DNA of 64,000 nucleotides from Melastoma dodecandrum (GCA_029817715.1 JARUPY010000398.1:1302001-1366000); one strand, 5' to 3'. Counted from the first letter of the stretch, positions 44,260 to 53,507 are shown. Made by a program: numbers and translations. The notes: generated by a model from the letters alone, not told the origin.

Positions 44260-44670
44260 TCACGCGGCGCGCGCATCGGCTTTGATGCGCTCCACCATCG
44301 AGCGCACTCCGTTGGAGCGTTGCGGGGTGAGGTGCTGGCCGAGCCCGAGCCGGTCGAACACGGGCTCGATGTCCGTGTCGAGGATCGTCCGCGCGGTCTT
44401 CCCGGAATAGAGCGCGAAAATCAACGCGATCAGGCCGCGGACGATGTGGGCGTCGCTGTCCCCCCGAAACATCAACCGAGGGTCGCCCCCGTCGCGTTGC
44501 ACGCTCGTCTCGAGCCAGACTTGGCTGGCACAGCCTCGGACCTTGTTCGCATCGGTGTGCGCGGCCGGGTCGAGCGGCTCGAGGCTCCGCCCGAGCTCGA
44601 TGAGATAGCGGTAGCGGTCTTCCCATTCGTCGAGCAGCTCGAAATTTTCGACGATCTCTTCGAGTTTCAT
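44260..44670 (-). CDS. sufE: SufE-family cysteine desulfurase activator
   Basis: A 136-residue SufE protein: EEIVENFELLDEWEDRYRYLIELG at the N-terminus and the sulfur-accepting Cys47 in NKVRGCASQVWLE. It accepts persulfide from SufS for Fe-S assembly. The ATG at 44670 matches the family N-terminus. It follows a DUF5330 gene by 38 bases on the same strand; the suf operon itself is not in this window. Confidence 0.95.
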   Translation of the reverse strand: MKLEEIVENFELLDEWEDRYRYLIELGRSLEPLDPAAHTDANKVRGCASQVWLETSVQRDGGDPRLMFRGDSDAHIVRGLIALIFALYSGKTARTILDTDIEPVFDRLGLGQHLTPQRSNGVRSMVERIKADARAA

Positions 44671-44708
44671 GTCATCCCGTTCGCGGTTCACGACGCCCGA
44701 CGCACAAT

Positions 44709-45038
44709 CTAGGGGTTCCGCCCGAGAATCGTAGCGATCGGATCGTGCCGACCTGGATTTGCGAACCCGGACCGCTTCGCCGGCGGCGAATGCGTCGGTG
44801 TGCCGGCGTTGTCCGCGGCGGAGATCAGCGAGGTGAGGCGTCCCGCATCGTCGAGGCATTGCGCGGCGCGGCCCCGGCAATAGGTGCCGACAGCGTGCGT
44901 GATCGTCGCGGTCGTCGTCTCGGCGAGGCCTGGTCGCGGCGCGGTCGCTATCCGCATGTCGGTCGATGCCCGGTGCGGGAAGAGAATCGCGGCGTAGACC
45001 AGCGAGAGCCAGAGCACGCATCGCAACAGAAACAGCAT
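44709..45038 (-). CDS. DUF5330-family small membrane-anchored protein
   Basis: A 109-residue protein with one N-terminal helix (MLFLLRCVLWLSLVYAAILF) and a short soluble part containing TYCRGRAAQCLDDAG, a paired-Cys feature of DUF5330 proteins. Function unknown. AGGAGGG lies upstream of the ATG. It probably shares a transcript with sufE and is divergent from the DivJ-like kinase (249 bases). Confidence 0.8.
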   Translation of the reverse strand: MLFLLRCVLWLSLVYAAILFPHRASTDMRIATAPRPGLAETTTATITHAVGTYCRGRAAQCLDDAGRLTSLISAADNAGTPTHSPPAKRSGFANPGRHDPIATILGRNP

Positions 45039-45287
45039 CTCCGGCCCTCCTCGTCCCGAGCTTAGATGCCAAAAGCAAAGAATTTTCCTCGCATCCGAAT
45101 AGTGCGCGGCGGCGGCGTCTTTAGGCTCCGTTGACCACGTCATGGAGACTTTGCGTCGTCCAGCAAATACGTCCGGTCGCGGCGCCCTGCGAGGCGCCGA
45201 TGCGCTGTCCGACTTAGCGTTCATTTAAGACGGAGCTGCCATCGTCCGACGCGTCGGATCGGCCTCCGCGAAGGCGCGACGCGACGC

Positions 45288-47096
45288 GTGGAGTACGGGT
45301 TTTTGATCGCAGCGTCGGGCATCGCGGCTCTCACAAGAGCCCTGGTTCACCACTCCGCCGGTGACGCCGCCGACATTCGCGATCGCCACGAAAGCTTCAT
45401 CACCCACAAGCTCGCCGTCAGCTTCGCCGTCCTCGCCACCGCCCCGTTCATCCTCGCGTTCCGCGGCGTCCCGTCTCCGGGCGAATGCGGCGCGTTCGTG
45501 TGGAGCGTCCTGCCGCTCATCGTCGCGGTCCTCGTCGCGCGGACGGGACGTCTCGTTCTCGGGCAGGCCCTTCTGGCGTTGGGTCTCGTCGCCTTCGCGG
45601 GGACGCTCGTGCTGGCCGCAGGCGTGCCGCTGGCCGGCGCGATCGCCTGGCTCGTGCGCGCGCAATGGGAGGCGAGCGCGTCTGCGGATCGCCGCGTCAT
45701 CCTCGTGGTGGCGGCCGGAGTCGGCCCGGTGCTGGTCGGCGCTCTTCTCCTTCCGTCCCCGCCGGACGCCGCGCCGCTCGCCGCGTTGCTCTCGAGTGGG
45801 CTGGCTGCCGCCTACGGCGTGACCCTGGCCGCGACGGGCGTTCGTCGCCCGCGACGCGAGGAGAGGGAGCAACCTCGCGCCCTGGCAACGCCGGTCGCGC
45901 AGGTCGCCGAAGCGTTCGGAGGCCTCCTCGTCACCTTCGACGCGAACGGATCGGTCGACCAGATCGCGGGCGGCTGCGAAAGCCTGTTCGAAGCGCCGGC
46001 CAGCCATCTGTGCGGGCGTGGGCTGTTCCAGATCGTGCACATCGCCGATCGCCCGATGTTTCTGAAGCTCATCGGCGACGCGGCCTGTGTGGACGAACTG
46101 CGCTCCGGGATCGTGCGCATGCGTGTGCTCGGCTCCGCGGCTGGCGGGGTGATCGGCGCGCGCTTCCTCTGGATCGAGGTGCGAGCCCGGCGCATCGCCC
46201 CTTCGGCCGAGGCGACCGCGCAGGTCGTCGCGGTTCTGCGCGACGTTTCGGCGGCGCATCGCGAGCCGTCGCCGCTCGCCAACCCGGACGTCAGCCGCGA
46301 CGAGTTCCTGGCCAACATGAGCCACGAGCTGCGCACTCCCCTCAACGCCATCATCGGCTTCTCGGAGATCCTCGGCAGCCACACGCTGCGCCCGAGCGAG
46401 GCCGCGAAACAGCGCGAGTACGCCCGCATCATCCACCAGTCGGGGCAGCATCTGCTCTCGGTCGTGAACTCGATCCTCGACATGTCGAAGATCAGGTCCG
46501 GCACCTTCGCGATCCTGCCGGAGCCTTTCGACCTGCCCTCGCTGTTCGTGCAATGCATCGACATGATGCAGCTCAAAGCGCGCGACGGCGACGTCGCGAT
46601 CGTCTCCGACTGCCCTCGCGATCTCGAGGCGGTCGTCGGCGACCGTCGCGCCTGCAAGCAGATCGTCCTCAACCTCCTGTCGAACGCCGTGAAGTTCACG
46701 CCGCCGCACGGCGAGGTGCGCATTTCGGCGCGCCCGGACGGAACCGCCATCCTCCTCGTCGTCAGCGACACCGGCATCGGGATCGGCGCGGAGGACCTGA
46801 CTCGCGTGGGCGACCCCTTCTTCCAGGCGCGGTCCTCGTTCAGCCGGCCCTTCGAGGGCACGGGCCTCGGCCTGTCGGTCGTGCGCGGCCTCGTCGGGCT
46901 GCACGGCGGCTCGATGACGATCGAGAGCGAGCCGACGCTCGGCACCCGCGTCACGGTCCGACTGCCGCTCGACTGCCAGGGGGCCGGCGGGCGCGATGCG
47001 GACGCCGTCATCGAGACCATTCCTCGCCGCGCCATCACGCGGCCGGCCCCCTACCCACGCACCGGCTCCGAGCCAAGGATCAAGTCCATTGCCTAA
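45288..47096 (+). CDS. DivJ-like multi-helix sensor histidine kinase
   Basis: A 602-residue kinase starting at GTG. Five or six N-terminal membrane helices (about residues 38-185) are followed by a PAS-like domain (about 205-330), the H-box FLANMSHELRTPLNAIIGFSEIL (His346) and an HATPase_c domain (SDTGIGI, GTGLGLSVVRGL). The polytopic N-terminus with a PleC/DivJ/PdhS H-box resembles DivJ, which phosphorylates DivK to regulate the cell cycle; DivJ is an inference. It is followed after 4 bases by a peptidoglycan-binding protein. Confidence 0.88.
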   Translation: MEYGFLIAASGIAALTRALVHHSAGDAADIRDRHESFITHKLAVSFAVLATAPFILAFRGVPSPGECGAFVWSVLPLIVAVLVARTGRLVLGQALLALGLVAFAGTLVLAAGVPLAGAIAWLVRAQWEASASADRRVILVVAAGVGPVLVGALLLPSPPDAAPLAALLSSGLAAAYGVTLAATGVRRPRREEREQPRALATPVAQVAEAFGGLLVTFDANGSVDQIAGGCESLFEAPASHLCGRGLFQIVHIADRPMFLKLIGDAACVDELRSGIVRMRVLGSAAGGVIGARFLWIEVRARRIAPSAEATAQVVAVLRDVSAAHREPSPLANPDVSRDEFLANMSHELRTPLNAIIGFSEILGSHTLRPSEAAKQREYARIIHQSGQHLLSVVNSILDMSKIRSGTFAILPEPFDLPSLFVQCIDMMQLKARDGDVAIVSDCPRDLEAVVGDRRACKQIVLNLLSNAVKFTPPHGEVRISARPDGTAILLVVSDTGIGIGAEDLTRVGDPFFQARSSFSRPFEGTGLGLSVVRGLVGLHGGSMTIESEPTLGTRVTVRLPLDCQGAGGRDADAVIETIPRRAITRPAPYPRTGSEPRIKSIA

Positions 47097-47100
47097 GGCC

Positions 47101-47739
47101 ATGACGTTCGACGAGGACGGCACGCTCGACGCACCGGCTCGGCCTCGGAAGCCGCGCAAGCCGGTCGCATCCTCCGGCTCGAAGTCGCGCAAGACGAAGA
47201 GGCGCCGCCAGGTCGACAAGGCGAAGATCGCGCGGATCGCCGGCATCGGCATGACGGCGGCGATCGGCCTCGGGATCGTCGTCAACGCCTTGATGATGCA
47301 GACGGCCCGCCATCCGGCACCGCTCTTTGCGCATCACGTCGCCCTGGCGGCAGCCGAGTCTGCGCCGAGGCCGACGCATGTCGTCGCGGCTCCTCGCGCG
47401 CTGGCGGCCGATCCCGAGCCGGCCGCGCTCCCGCCGCCGCGTCCCGACCGCGAGACCACGACAGCGACGCCGCCGCCCGGTGATCCGATCGGCCAGCTTC
47501 TGCGCACCGGGACGGCACCGGCCACCGGCGGCGAGACGAGCGACGCCAAGACGGTGCTCGGCGTGCAGCGCGCGCTGATGAAGCTCGGCTACGTCGTCAA
47601 GCCGAACGGCTCGATGGGACCGGTGACCCGCAAGGCGCTCCAGGCCTTCGAGAAGGAGCGGCATCTGCCCGCGACGGGCGAGGTCAACCGGCGCGTCGTC
47701 AAGATCCTCGCCGCCGAGAGCGGCGTGCGGATCGACTGA
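47101..47739 (+). CDS. membrane-anchored peptidoglycan-binding protein
   Basis: A 212-residue protein: Lys/Arg-rich cytosolic leader, one helix (IAGIGMTAAIGLGIVVNALMM), a Pro/Ala linker and a C-terminal PG_binding_1 domain (GVQRALMKLGYVVKPNGSMGPVTRKALQAFEKERHLP, VKILAAE). It probably tethers the envelope to peptidoglycan. The ATG 4 bases after the DivJ-like stop suggests co-translation and a functional tie between the kinase and the cell wall. Confidence 0.85.
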   Translation: MTFDEDGTLDAPARPRKPRKPVASSGSKSRKTKRRRQVDKAKIARIAGIGMTAAIGLGIVVNALMMQTARHPAPLFAHHVALAAAESAPRPTHVVAAPRALAADPEPAALPPPRPDRETTTATPPPGDPIGQLLRTGTAPATGGETSDAKTVLGVQRALMKLGYVVKPNGSMGPVTRKALQAFEKERHLPATGEVNRRVVKILAAESGVRID

Positions 47740-47750
47740 GGAAACGCGAA

Positions 47751-47772
47751 CGGCGGCCCCGGACGGGACCGC
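47751..47772 (+). terminator. GC-rich hairpin after the peptidoglycan-binding gene
   Basis: GGCGG-C-CCC and GGG-A-CCGCC pair around GGAC. It lies between this gene and the convergent Pit transporter. There is no T tract, so termination is uncertain. Confidence 0.35.
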
Positions 47773-47798
47773 CTCGCAGGTCGCGACGGATCGGACGT

Positions 47799-49421
47799 CT
47801 ACAGGATCTTCGAGAAGATCAGGAAGAGCGTGCCAGAGATCAGCATCGCGCACGGAAGGGTGAGCACCCAGGCCAGCGCGATCGAGCGCAGCGTCGACCA
47901 TTGGATCCCGCTGCCGTTCGCCGCCATCGTGCCGGCGACACCGGACGACAGCACGTGGGTCGTCGAGACAGGCAGCCCGAGATTGTCGGCGGCGAAGATC
48001 GTACCCATCGCAACGAGCTCGGCCGCAGCGCCCTGTCCGTAGGTGAGATGCGTCTTGCCGATCTTCTCGCCGACGGTGACGACGATACGTTTCCAGCCGA
48101 TCATCGTGCCGAGGCCGAGCGCCAGGGCCACCGCCACCTTGACCCAGAGCGGGATGAATTTGGTCGAGGTGTCGAGGAGCTTCCGGTACTTGTCGAGCGT
48201 CTTGACCTCGCCGGCCGACAGATCGGCAGCTTTGTCCTTGCCGAGCTGCTTCACGGCCTCGGAGGTCAAATACATGTCGTTTCGGGTGTTGCGGGCCTGC
48301 TGCGCCGGAATGGCCGCCAGCGAGCCGTAGCTCTTCACCTGGTTGGAGATGTCCGTGACCAGCACGGAAAGCGAAGGATAGGTGCCGCCGTCGATCTGAT
48401 GCGAGGCGACGTAGGTCGTCACCGCCGGACGCGGATTGCCGATGACGTTGTAGCCGGCCGCCTTGCTCTCGATGATCTTCGAAGCCGACTGTGAGACCTC
48501 GATGAAGCTCTGAATATCCTTCGTGTCCATCGAGCGGTTCAGCGCATAGGCGGTGGGCACGACGCCGATGAGGATGAGCATGATCAGACCCATGCCCTTC
48601 TGCCCGTCATTTGAGCCGTGCGCGAACGACACGCCTGTGCAGGTCAGGATAAGGAGACCGCGCACCCAGGTCGGCGTTGCCTTGCCCGGCTCCGGCTCGC
48701 TGTAGAGCTCCGGCTTGCGGATCACGACCTTCATCAGAAGCAGCAGCATCGCGGCGAAGAAGAAGCCGACGAGCGGCGAGATGAGCAGAGCCTCGCCCAC
48801 CTTGGTCGCCTGCGCCCAGTCGACCCCGGACGTACCTGAACGGCCGTGCATCAACGCGTTGGCAATGCCGACGCCGATGATCGAACCGATCAGCGTGTGC
48901 GACGAGGAATTGGGAATGCCGAGGTACCAGGTGGCCAGGTTCCAGATGATCGCCGCGATCAGCAGCGAGAACACCATCGCGAAGCCCGCGTCGGACCCGA
49001 CCTGCAGAATCAGCTCGACCGGCAGCAGCGAGATGATGCCGAAGGCGACGAGGCCCGTCGACAAGAGGACGCCGAGAAAATTGAAGACGCCCGACCAGAC
49101 GACGGCGATCTGCGGCGGCAGCGAGCGCGTGTAGATGACGGTCGCGACCGCATTGGCGGTGTCGTGGAACCCGTTCACGAATTCGAAACCGAGCGCGATC
49201 AGCAGCGCGACGCCGAGCAGGAGATAGGCGAGGAGGCCCGACGGCTGAGCGCCGGAGCGCTCGACATCCGTGTAGATCGAATAGGCGGTGAAGAAGAGAC
49301 CGACCGCCATGATCGCCAAGAAGACCAAAAGCCCCTGCGGACTCATCGGCTTGTTGAGATCTAGTTTGCGTTCGTATCGCGCGTCGCCCGGGCCGACGGC
49401 AGGCGCTGTGATGGAACTCAT
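47799..49421 (-). CDS. inorganic phosphate transporter, Pit family
   Basis: A 540-residue transporter with ten or more helices. Family signatures: EFVNGFHDTANAVATVIYTRSL, GIPNSSSHTLIGSIIG, FAHGSNDGQKGMG, and near the end GLPVSTTHVLSSGVAGTM, the duplicated Pit motifs. A central hydrophilic loop of about 130 residues (around residues 300-430) is present. It imports phosphate or metal-phosphate by proton symport. A short hairpin (49429-49443, five pairs) lies within the leader before the ATG. Confidence 0.92.
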   Translation of the reverse strand: MSSITAPAVGPGDARYERKLDLNKPMSPQGLLVFLAIMAVGLFFTAYSIYTDVERSGAQPSGLLAYLLLGVALLIALGFEFVNGFHDTANAVATVIYTRSLPPQIAVVWSGVFNFLGVLLSTGLVAFGIISLLPVELILQVGSDAGFAMVFSLLIAAIIWNLATWYLGIPNSSSHTLIGSIIGVGIANALMHGRSGTSGVDWAQATKVGEALLISPLVGFFFAAMLLLLMKVVIRKPELYSEPEPGKATPTWVRGLLILTCTGVSFAHGSNDGQKGMGLIMLILIGVVPTAYALNRSMDTKDIQSFIEVSQSASKIIESKAAGYNVIGNPRPAVTTYVASHQIDGGTYPSLSVLVTDISNQVKSYGSLAAIPAQQARNTRNDMYLTSEAVKQLGKDKAADLSAGEVKTLDKYRKLLDTSTKFIPLWVKVAVALALGLGTMIGWKRIVVTVGEKIGKTHLTYGQGAAAELVAMGTIFAADNLGLPVSTTHVLSSGVAGTMAANGSGIQWSTLRSIALAWVLTLPCAMLISGTLFLIFSKIL

Positions 49422-49574
49422 GGTCGATCCCCGCTGAACGGGGGGACTTAGGACATCACCGCATAACGCTTTGATGACGTATGGACGAAAGGTCTAGGCG
49501 AGCCGCGAGCTTGATTTTTGGGGGTGGCGAGGTCAGAACGCCGCGCGAGCGGCGGACCTTTAGAGCGAGGACAC

Positions 49575-49967
49575 ATGGAAGAGCTTGTCGCGCGAGTTGC
49601 GACGACGGCCGACATCTCCGAAGATCAGGCGCGGCGGGCGATCGGGCTCGTGTTCGCCTTCCTGAAGCGCGAGGCGCCCGAAGAGGCGAACGAGATCCTG
49701 CGCGAATTGCCCGGCGCGGAAGACGCGGCGGCGGAGGGCGAGGCGGATCAGCCCAAAGGCGGCGGCCTCCTCGGCGGCATCATGGCACGGATCAGCGGCG
49801 GCGGAGGCTTGATGGGTCTCGCCTCGCAGCTGACCGGCATCGGTCTCGGCACCGGCGAGATGACGACGGTCGGCAAAGAGATCTTCGCCTTCGCGCGCGA
49901 GAAGGTCGGTGATGCGCGCGTCAGCCAGGTTGCATCCGCCATTCCCGGGCTCGGGCAGCTGATGTGA
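49575..49967 (+). CDS. DUF2267-like small protein
   Basis: A 130-residue protein: helix-rich N-terminus (MEELVARVATTADISEDQARRAIGLVFAFLKREAPEE) that resembles DUF2267/DUF2780 proteins, then a Gly-rich stretch and an amphipathic C-terminus (FAREKVGDARVSQVASAIPGLGQLM). Function unknown. The ATG at 49575 begins with the conserved-looking helix. Its stop overlaps the next gene's GTG (GTGA), so it is translationally coupled to the methylmalonyl-CoA mutase subunit. Confidence 0.65.
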   Translation: MEELVARVATTADISEDQARRAIGLVFAFLKREAPEEANEILRELPGAEDAAAEGEADQPKGGGLLGGIMARISGGGGLMGLASQLTGIGLGTGEMTTVGKEIFAFAREKVGDARVSQVASAIPGLGQLM

Positions 49968-51679
49968 GCGCGGGCCGGGCGGCCTGGGAGGCGTTGGCCA
50001 AAGGCGTGCTCGACCGCCCTGCAGGAATGGACGCTCTTGCGATCGCGGCGTTGTCGGAGCCGCGCTCGGACGATCCGGCCGACAGCGGCTCTCGCGCGGG
50101 AGACTGGCGCGTCCTTCAGCGCGTGGACCACCCAGACCCTGCCCTGGCGTGCCGCCAAGCCCTGCTCGATCTGGAAGGAGGAGCCGACGCCCTCGCCCTT
50201 GTCGTCGCCGGCAGCCCCTTTGCGCGCGGTTACGGCCTGGCGCCGGAGCAGCTCGTCGAGGCGCTCGACGGTGTCGAGCTCGACCTCATCGCCGCGCGGC
50301 TCGACGCGGGGGCCGACACCCTCGCGGCGACGAAGGCGCTGGTCGACCACGTCGCGGCGCGCCGCTGGACGAGCGCGGGGCTCGCACTCGACCTCTGCTA
50401 CGACCCGATTACGCTGTCCGCCCTGGGCCGGATGCCGCCCGGCGATCATTTGGCGCGACTTCTCGACTTTCATGCTGGGGCCGGCCTCGAGGGCCGCCCA
50501 CTCCTCGCCGACGGCCGGGCCTGGCACGAAGCGGGGGCCGATCCCGCGCTCGAACTCGCCTGTTGCCTCGCCGCCGGCGTGGACCTGCTGCGACGCCTCG
50601 AGGCGCTCGGCCACAGTCTCGAGGCCGGCCGCGCGCTGATCGCGCTCCTCATCGCCGCGGACGCCGACCTCTATGTCGGCATCGCCAAGGCGAGGGCGGC
50701 ACGCCGGCTCTGGGCGCGGCTCGAAGGGGCCGCGGGCCTCGAGCCGCGGCCGATCCGGCTCCATGCGGAGACGAGCTGGCGCATGCTCAGCCGTTTCGAT
50801 CCTTGGGCCAACATGATGCGCACCGTGTCCGGGCTGCTGGCCGCCGGCCTCGGCGGGGTCGACCGGGTGACGGCGTTGCCCTTCACCTTGGCGAACGGCC
50901 TGCCCGACGAAGCGGCCCGGCGCCTCGCCCGCAACGCACAGCGCGTGACGCTCGACGAGGCGCATCTCGGCGCCGTCGAAGACCCTGCCGCCGGATCGGG
51001 AACTCTGGAGGACATCACCGACGCGCTCTGCGCGCAGGCCTGGGCCGCCTTCCAGGAGATCGAGCGCGAGGGTGGCCTCCTCCACGCCCTCGACCGCGGC
51101 CGGCTGCGCGGCCGGCTGGCGGATGCGGCCGCCCGGCGGGCAGCGGCCTTCGCCGATCAGCGGGCGAGCCTCGTCGGCACCAGCCGCTTCCCGAGCCTTG
51201 AGCCCGCGGCGCTCGCGACACTCGACCTGCCGCGCCGCCGCGAGCAATGCGACGCCGAGATCGCGTTGCCGAGGCGACGCGACGCGGAACCCTTCGAGGC
51301 CCGCCGCGCCCGCGTCGAGGCCCTGCAGATGCGCCCGTCGGTCGCCCTGATCCCGCTCGGCAGCCCCGCATCCTACGGTGCGCGTGCGAGCCTCGCGGCG
51401 AATCTCCTTGCCGTCGCCGGCATCGCGACCACCGATCCCGTGGATGTCGCAGAGCCGCCATCGCCCTCGCCTGTCGTCTGCCTCGTCGGCGACGATGCGG
51501 CCTATGCGGCGGACGGCGCGCGGACGGTCACGCGACTGCGCGAGCGCGGCACGTCCTTCGTCGTCGTCTGCGGACCGCAGCAGGCCACCGCCACCACGGG
51601 CGCGGACCTCGCTCTCGATGATCGCTGCGATCTTCTCCGCGCGCTCGAGGCGGTGCTCGCGGCCCTCGAGGTGCCCTAG
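49964..51679 (+). CDS. mutA: methylmalonyl-CoA mutase small (beta) subunit
   Basis: A 571-residue protein with the TIM-barrel/B12-fold organisation of the mutase small subunit (e.g. ETSWRMLSRFDPWANMMRTVSGLLAAGLGGVD, LANGLPDEAARRLARNAQ) and a C-terminal domain lacking a DxHxxG cobalamin-binding motif, which marks the non-catalytic subunit. With the large subunit it converts methylmalonyl-CoA to succinyl-CoA. The large subunit gene is not adjacent. GTG start overlaps the upstream stop. It converges with a 2H phosphoesterase gene by a 4-base overlap. Confidence 0.85.
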   Translation: MSAGRAAWEALAKGVLDRPAGMDALAIAALSEPRSDDPADSGSRAGDWRVLQRVDHPDPALACRQALLDLEGGADALALVVAGSPFARGYGLAPEQLVEALDGVELDLIAARLDAGADTLAATKALVDHVAARRWTSAGLALDLCYDPITLSALGRMPPGDHLARLLDFHAGAGLEGRPLLADGRAWHEAGADPALELACCLAAGVDLLRRLEALGHSLEAGRALIALLIAADADLYVGIAKARAARRLWARLEGAAGLEPRPIRLHAETSWRMLSRFDPWANMMRTVSGLLAAGLGGVDRVTALPFTLANGLPDEAARRLARNAQRVTLDEAHLGAVEDPAAGSGTLEDITDALCAQAWAAFQEIEREGGLLHALDRGRLRGRLADAAARRAAAFADQRASLVGTSRFPSLEPAALATLDLPRRREQCDAEIALPRRRDAEPFEARRARVEALQMRPSVALIPLGSPASYGARASLAANLLAVAGIATTDPVDVAEPPSPSPVVCLVGDDAAYAADGARTVTRLRERGTSFVVVCGPQQATATTGADLALDDRCDLLRALEAVLAALEVP

Positions 51680-52203
51680 GCGGCCCGCGCGAAGGCGACG
51701 CTCGCGACGGGCGCCCACGGGCCGCCGAGGTAGCGCCAGACGTCGAGCCCCTCGACCCGCGCGGCGACGGGCGGCAACGTCTGCACGACGTCGAACAGTT
51801 CGCGTGCGGCGGCCAGCGTCGTCTTGTTCTGGATGGTCACGTGCGGGTGGAACGGCTGCCGGTCCTGCGCGGTCAGCCAGGGGTCGAAGCGCTCCGCCAG
51901 GCGACGACGGACGCTCGCCAACGCCTCCGAGCGATAGGCGAGCGCGACGCCGCGGCCGAGAAATCGCGGCGGTTGCGCCGTCAGCGCGATCGGCCCTTGC
52001 CCCGCGCAGACGTCCCGGACCGCATCGAGGACCGCGCGCAGCTCGCCACCCGGCAGATGGTGGAACAGGCTGATATGCGCCGGCACCCGGTTCAGCGCGG
52101 GCGGAAACCAGCTGCTGCGCAGATCGTCGAGGATGGCGAACGAGGCCGCATCGAGATGCGCGGTGACGAGGAGCGGTGCATCATCCGCGATTGGGGTCGG
52201 CAT
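51676..52203 (-). CDS. 2H-family (LigT/ThpR-like) phosphoesterase
   Basis: A 175-residue protein with two HxS/T motifs, AHISLFH (His43, Ser45) and HPHVTIQNK (His121, Thr123), the hallmark of 2'-5' RNA ligase/cyclic phosphodiesterase proteins. Substrate unknown; members open cyclic phosphates on RNA or nucleotides. Its start overlaps a small lipoprotein gene by 23 bases on the same strand. Confidence 0.88.
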   Translation of the reverse strand: MPTPIADDAPLLVTAHLDAASFAILDDLRSSWFPPALNRVPAHISLFHHLPGGELRAVLDAVRDVCAGQGPIALTAQPPRFLGRGVALAYRSEALASVRRRLAERFDPWLTAQDRQPFHPHVTIQNKTTLAAARELFDVVQTLPPVAARVEGLDVWRYLGGPWAPVASVAFARAA

Positions 52204-52330
52204 TGTCCCCGCAAGCCTTCGGAAGGCTCGGTGCCACGAGCTGGATCTGGTGGCCGCATTTGTCGCAGCCGGCGAGGACGCCGGCGACGAGCATCACGCC
52301 GAGCACCTGCCAAAGACGTCGCCTCTTCAT
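52181..52330 (-). CDS. 49-residue lipoprotein
   Basis: A small reverse-strand gene. The product starts MKRRRLWQVLGVMLVAGVLAGCDKCG: basic N-region, hydrophobic core and a lipobox LAGC with the lipidated Cys22. The rest (HQIQLVAPSLPKACGD...) contains two more Cys. AGGGA six bases before the ATG supports translation. It overlaps the 2H phosphoesterase start by 23 bases. Function unknown; probably membrane-anchored. Confidence 0.65.
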   Translation of the reverse strand: MKRRRLWQVLGVMLVAGVLAGCDKCGHQIQLVAPSLPKACGDNADPNRG

Positions 52331-52433
52331 CGCCAATCCCTTAAGCGCGCGATCCACCTTAGACGCACCGACATTGTCGTTCCTTTAAGGCGTCGCTGCT
52401 AGCCTTCCCATCGAAAAGGTAGGACATTTCACG

Positions 52434-52820
52434 ATGTTGATGGTCGAGGCCCGCAGCACCGAACGCATCCGCAGCTTCCTCCGTGCCCGCATTTCTTTCA
52501 ACAACGGCAGCACGACGATCGACTGCATCGTCCGCAACATCTCCGCCACGGGTGCTAAGATCGAGGTCAGCAGCGCGATCTCGGTGCCGACGGAATTCGA
52601 CATGGACGTGCCGCAGAAGGGCAAGGTCTACCGCGCGCGCATGATGTGGCGCGACGCCGGCTTCGCGGGCGTGCATTTCATCGACACCGACAAGCCCGTC
52701 GAGTCGAACGACGGTCGGCTGGAGCGCCTCCTCGCCGAGAACCGCAAGCTGCGCAAGTCGGTGGCCGCGCTCTCGAAGCGCCTCGAAGACATCGGGCAGG
52801 ACGTCTCCGACCTCGTCTGA
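52434..52820 (+). CDS. PilZ-domain protein
   Basis: A 128-residue protein: an N-terminal PilZ domain with RSFLRARISF (Arg-rich c-di-GMP-binding region), then IVRNISATGAKIEV (the (D/N)xSxxG motif), MMWRDAGFAGVHF, and a C-terminal coiled-coil helix (ERLLAENRKLRKSVAALSKRLEDIG). It probably senses cyclic di-GMP. It converges with lolD (stops 3 bases apart). Confidence 0.9.
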   Translation: MLMVEARSTERIRSFLRARISFNNGSTTIDCIVRNISATGAKIEVSSAISVPTEFDMDVPQKGKVYRARMMWRDAGFAGVHFIDTDKPVESNDGRLERLLAENRKLRKSVAALSKRLEDIGQDVSDLV

Positions 52821-52823
52821 CGC

Positions 52824-53507
52824 TCAGTCGCGCTCGACGACTTGGCCATCCAGCAGCGTCACACGTCGATCCATCCGCGCGGCGAGGTCGAGATTATGGG
52901 TCGCGACGAGCGCCGCCAGACCCGTCGCCCGCACGAGCGCCTTGAGCGCGCCGAACACATGATCCGCCGTCGAGGGATCGAGATTGCCGGTTGGCTCGTC
53001 GGCCAGCAGGACACCCGGGCTGTTGGCCACCGCGCGCGCGATCGCGACGCGCTGCTGCTCGCCGCCGGACAGTTCGGGCGGCCGGTGGCTGGCCCGCTCC
53101 TTGAGCCCAAGATAGGCGAGAAGCTCGCTCGCCCGGCGCGTCGCCTCGGTCTTGCTGAGCCCGGCGATCATCTGCGGCATCGCGATGTTCTCGAGGGCCG
53201 AGAACTCCGGGAGCAGATGGTGGAACTGGTAGACGAAGCCGATCTCCGAACGCCGCAGGGCGGTGCGCGCCGGATCGGCGAGCGCGGCGGTCGAGGCGCC
53301 GGCGACGAAGACGTCGCCGGCGTCCGGCCGCTCGAGAAGGCCGGCGAGATGCAGCAGCGTCGACTTGCCGGAGCCCGAGGGTGCGACCAGGGCGACCGAC
53401 TGACCGGGATGGAGCTCGAAGTCGACGCCGCGCAGGATACGCAGCGGCGCGCCCGCTTGGTCGTAGGTGCGTTCGACGCCGCGCAGCGCCAGGGCCGGCT
53501 GCGTCAT
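52824..53507 (-). CDS. lolD: lipoprotein-releasing ABC transporter ATPase LolD
   Basis: A 227-residue ABC ATPase: Walker [10 protein letters not shown] (42-50), Q-loop [19 protein letters not shown], signature [14 protein letters not shown], Walker [13 protein letters not shown] and an H-loop. It powers transfer of lipoproteins to LolA together with LolC/E. The ATG overlaps the lolC stop (ATGA), which decides it over the longer frame. Confidence 0.95.
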   Translation of the reverse strand: MTQPALALRGVERTYDQAGAPLRILRGVDFELHPGQSVALVAPSGSGKSTLLHLAGLLERPDAGDVFVAGASTAALADPARTALRRSEIGFVYQFHHLLPEFSALENIAMPQMIAGLSKTEATRRASELLAYLGLKERASHRPPELSGGEQQRVAIARAVANSPGVLLADEPTGNLDPSTADHVFGALKALVRATGLAALVATHNLDLAARMDRRVTLLDGQVVERD

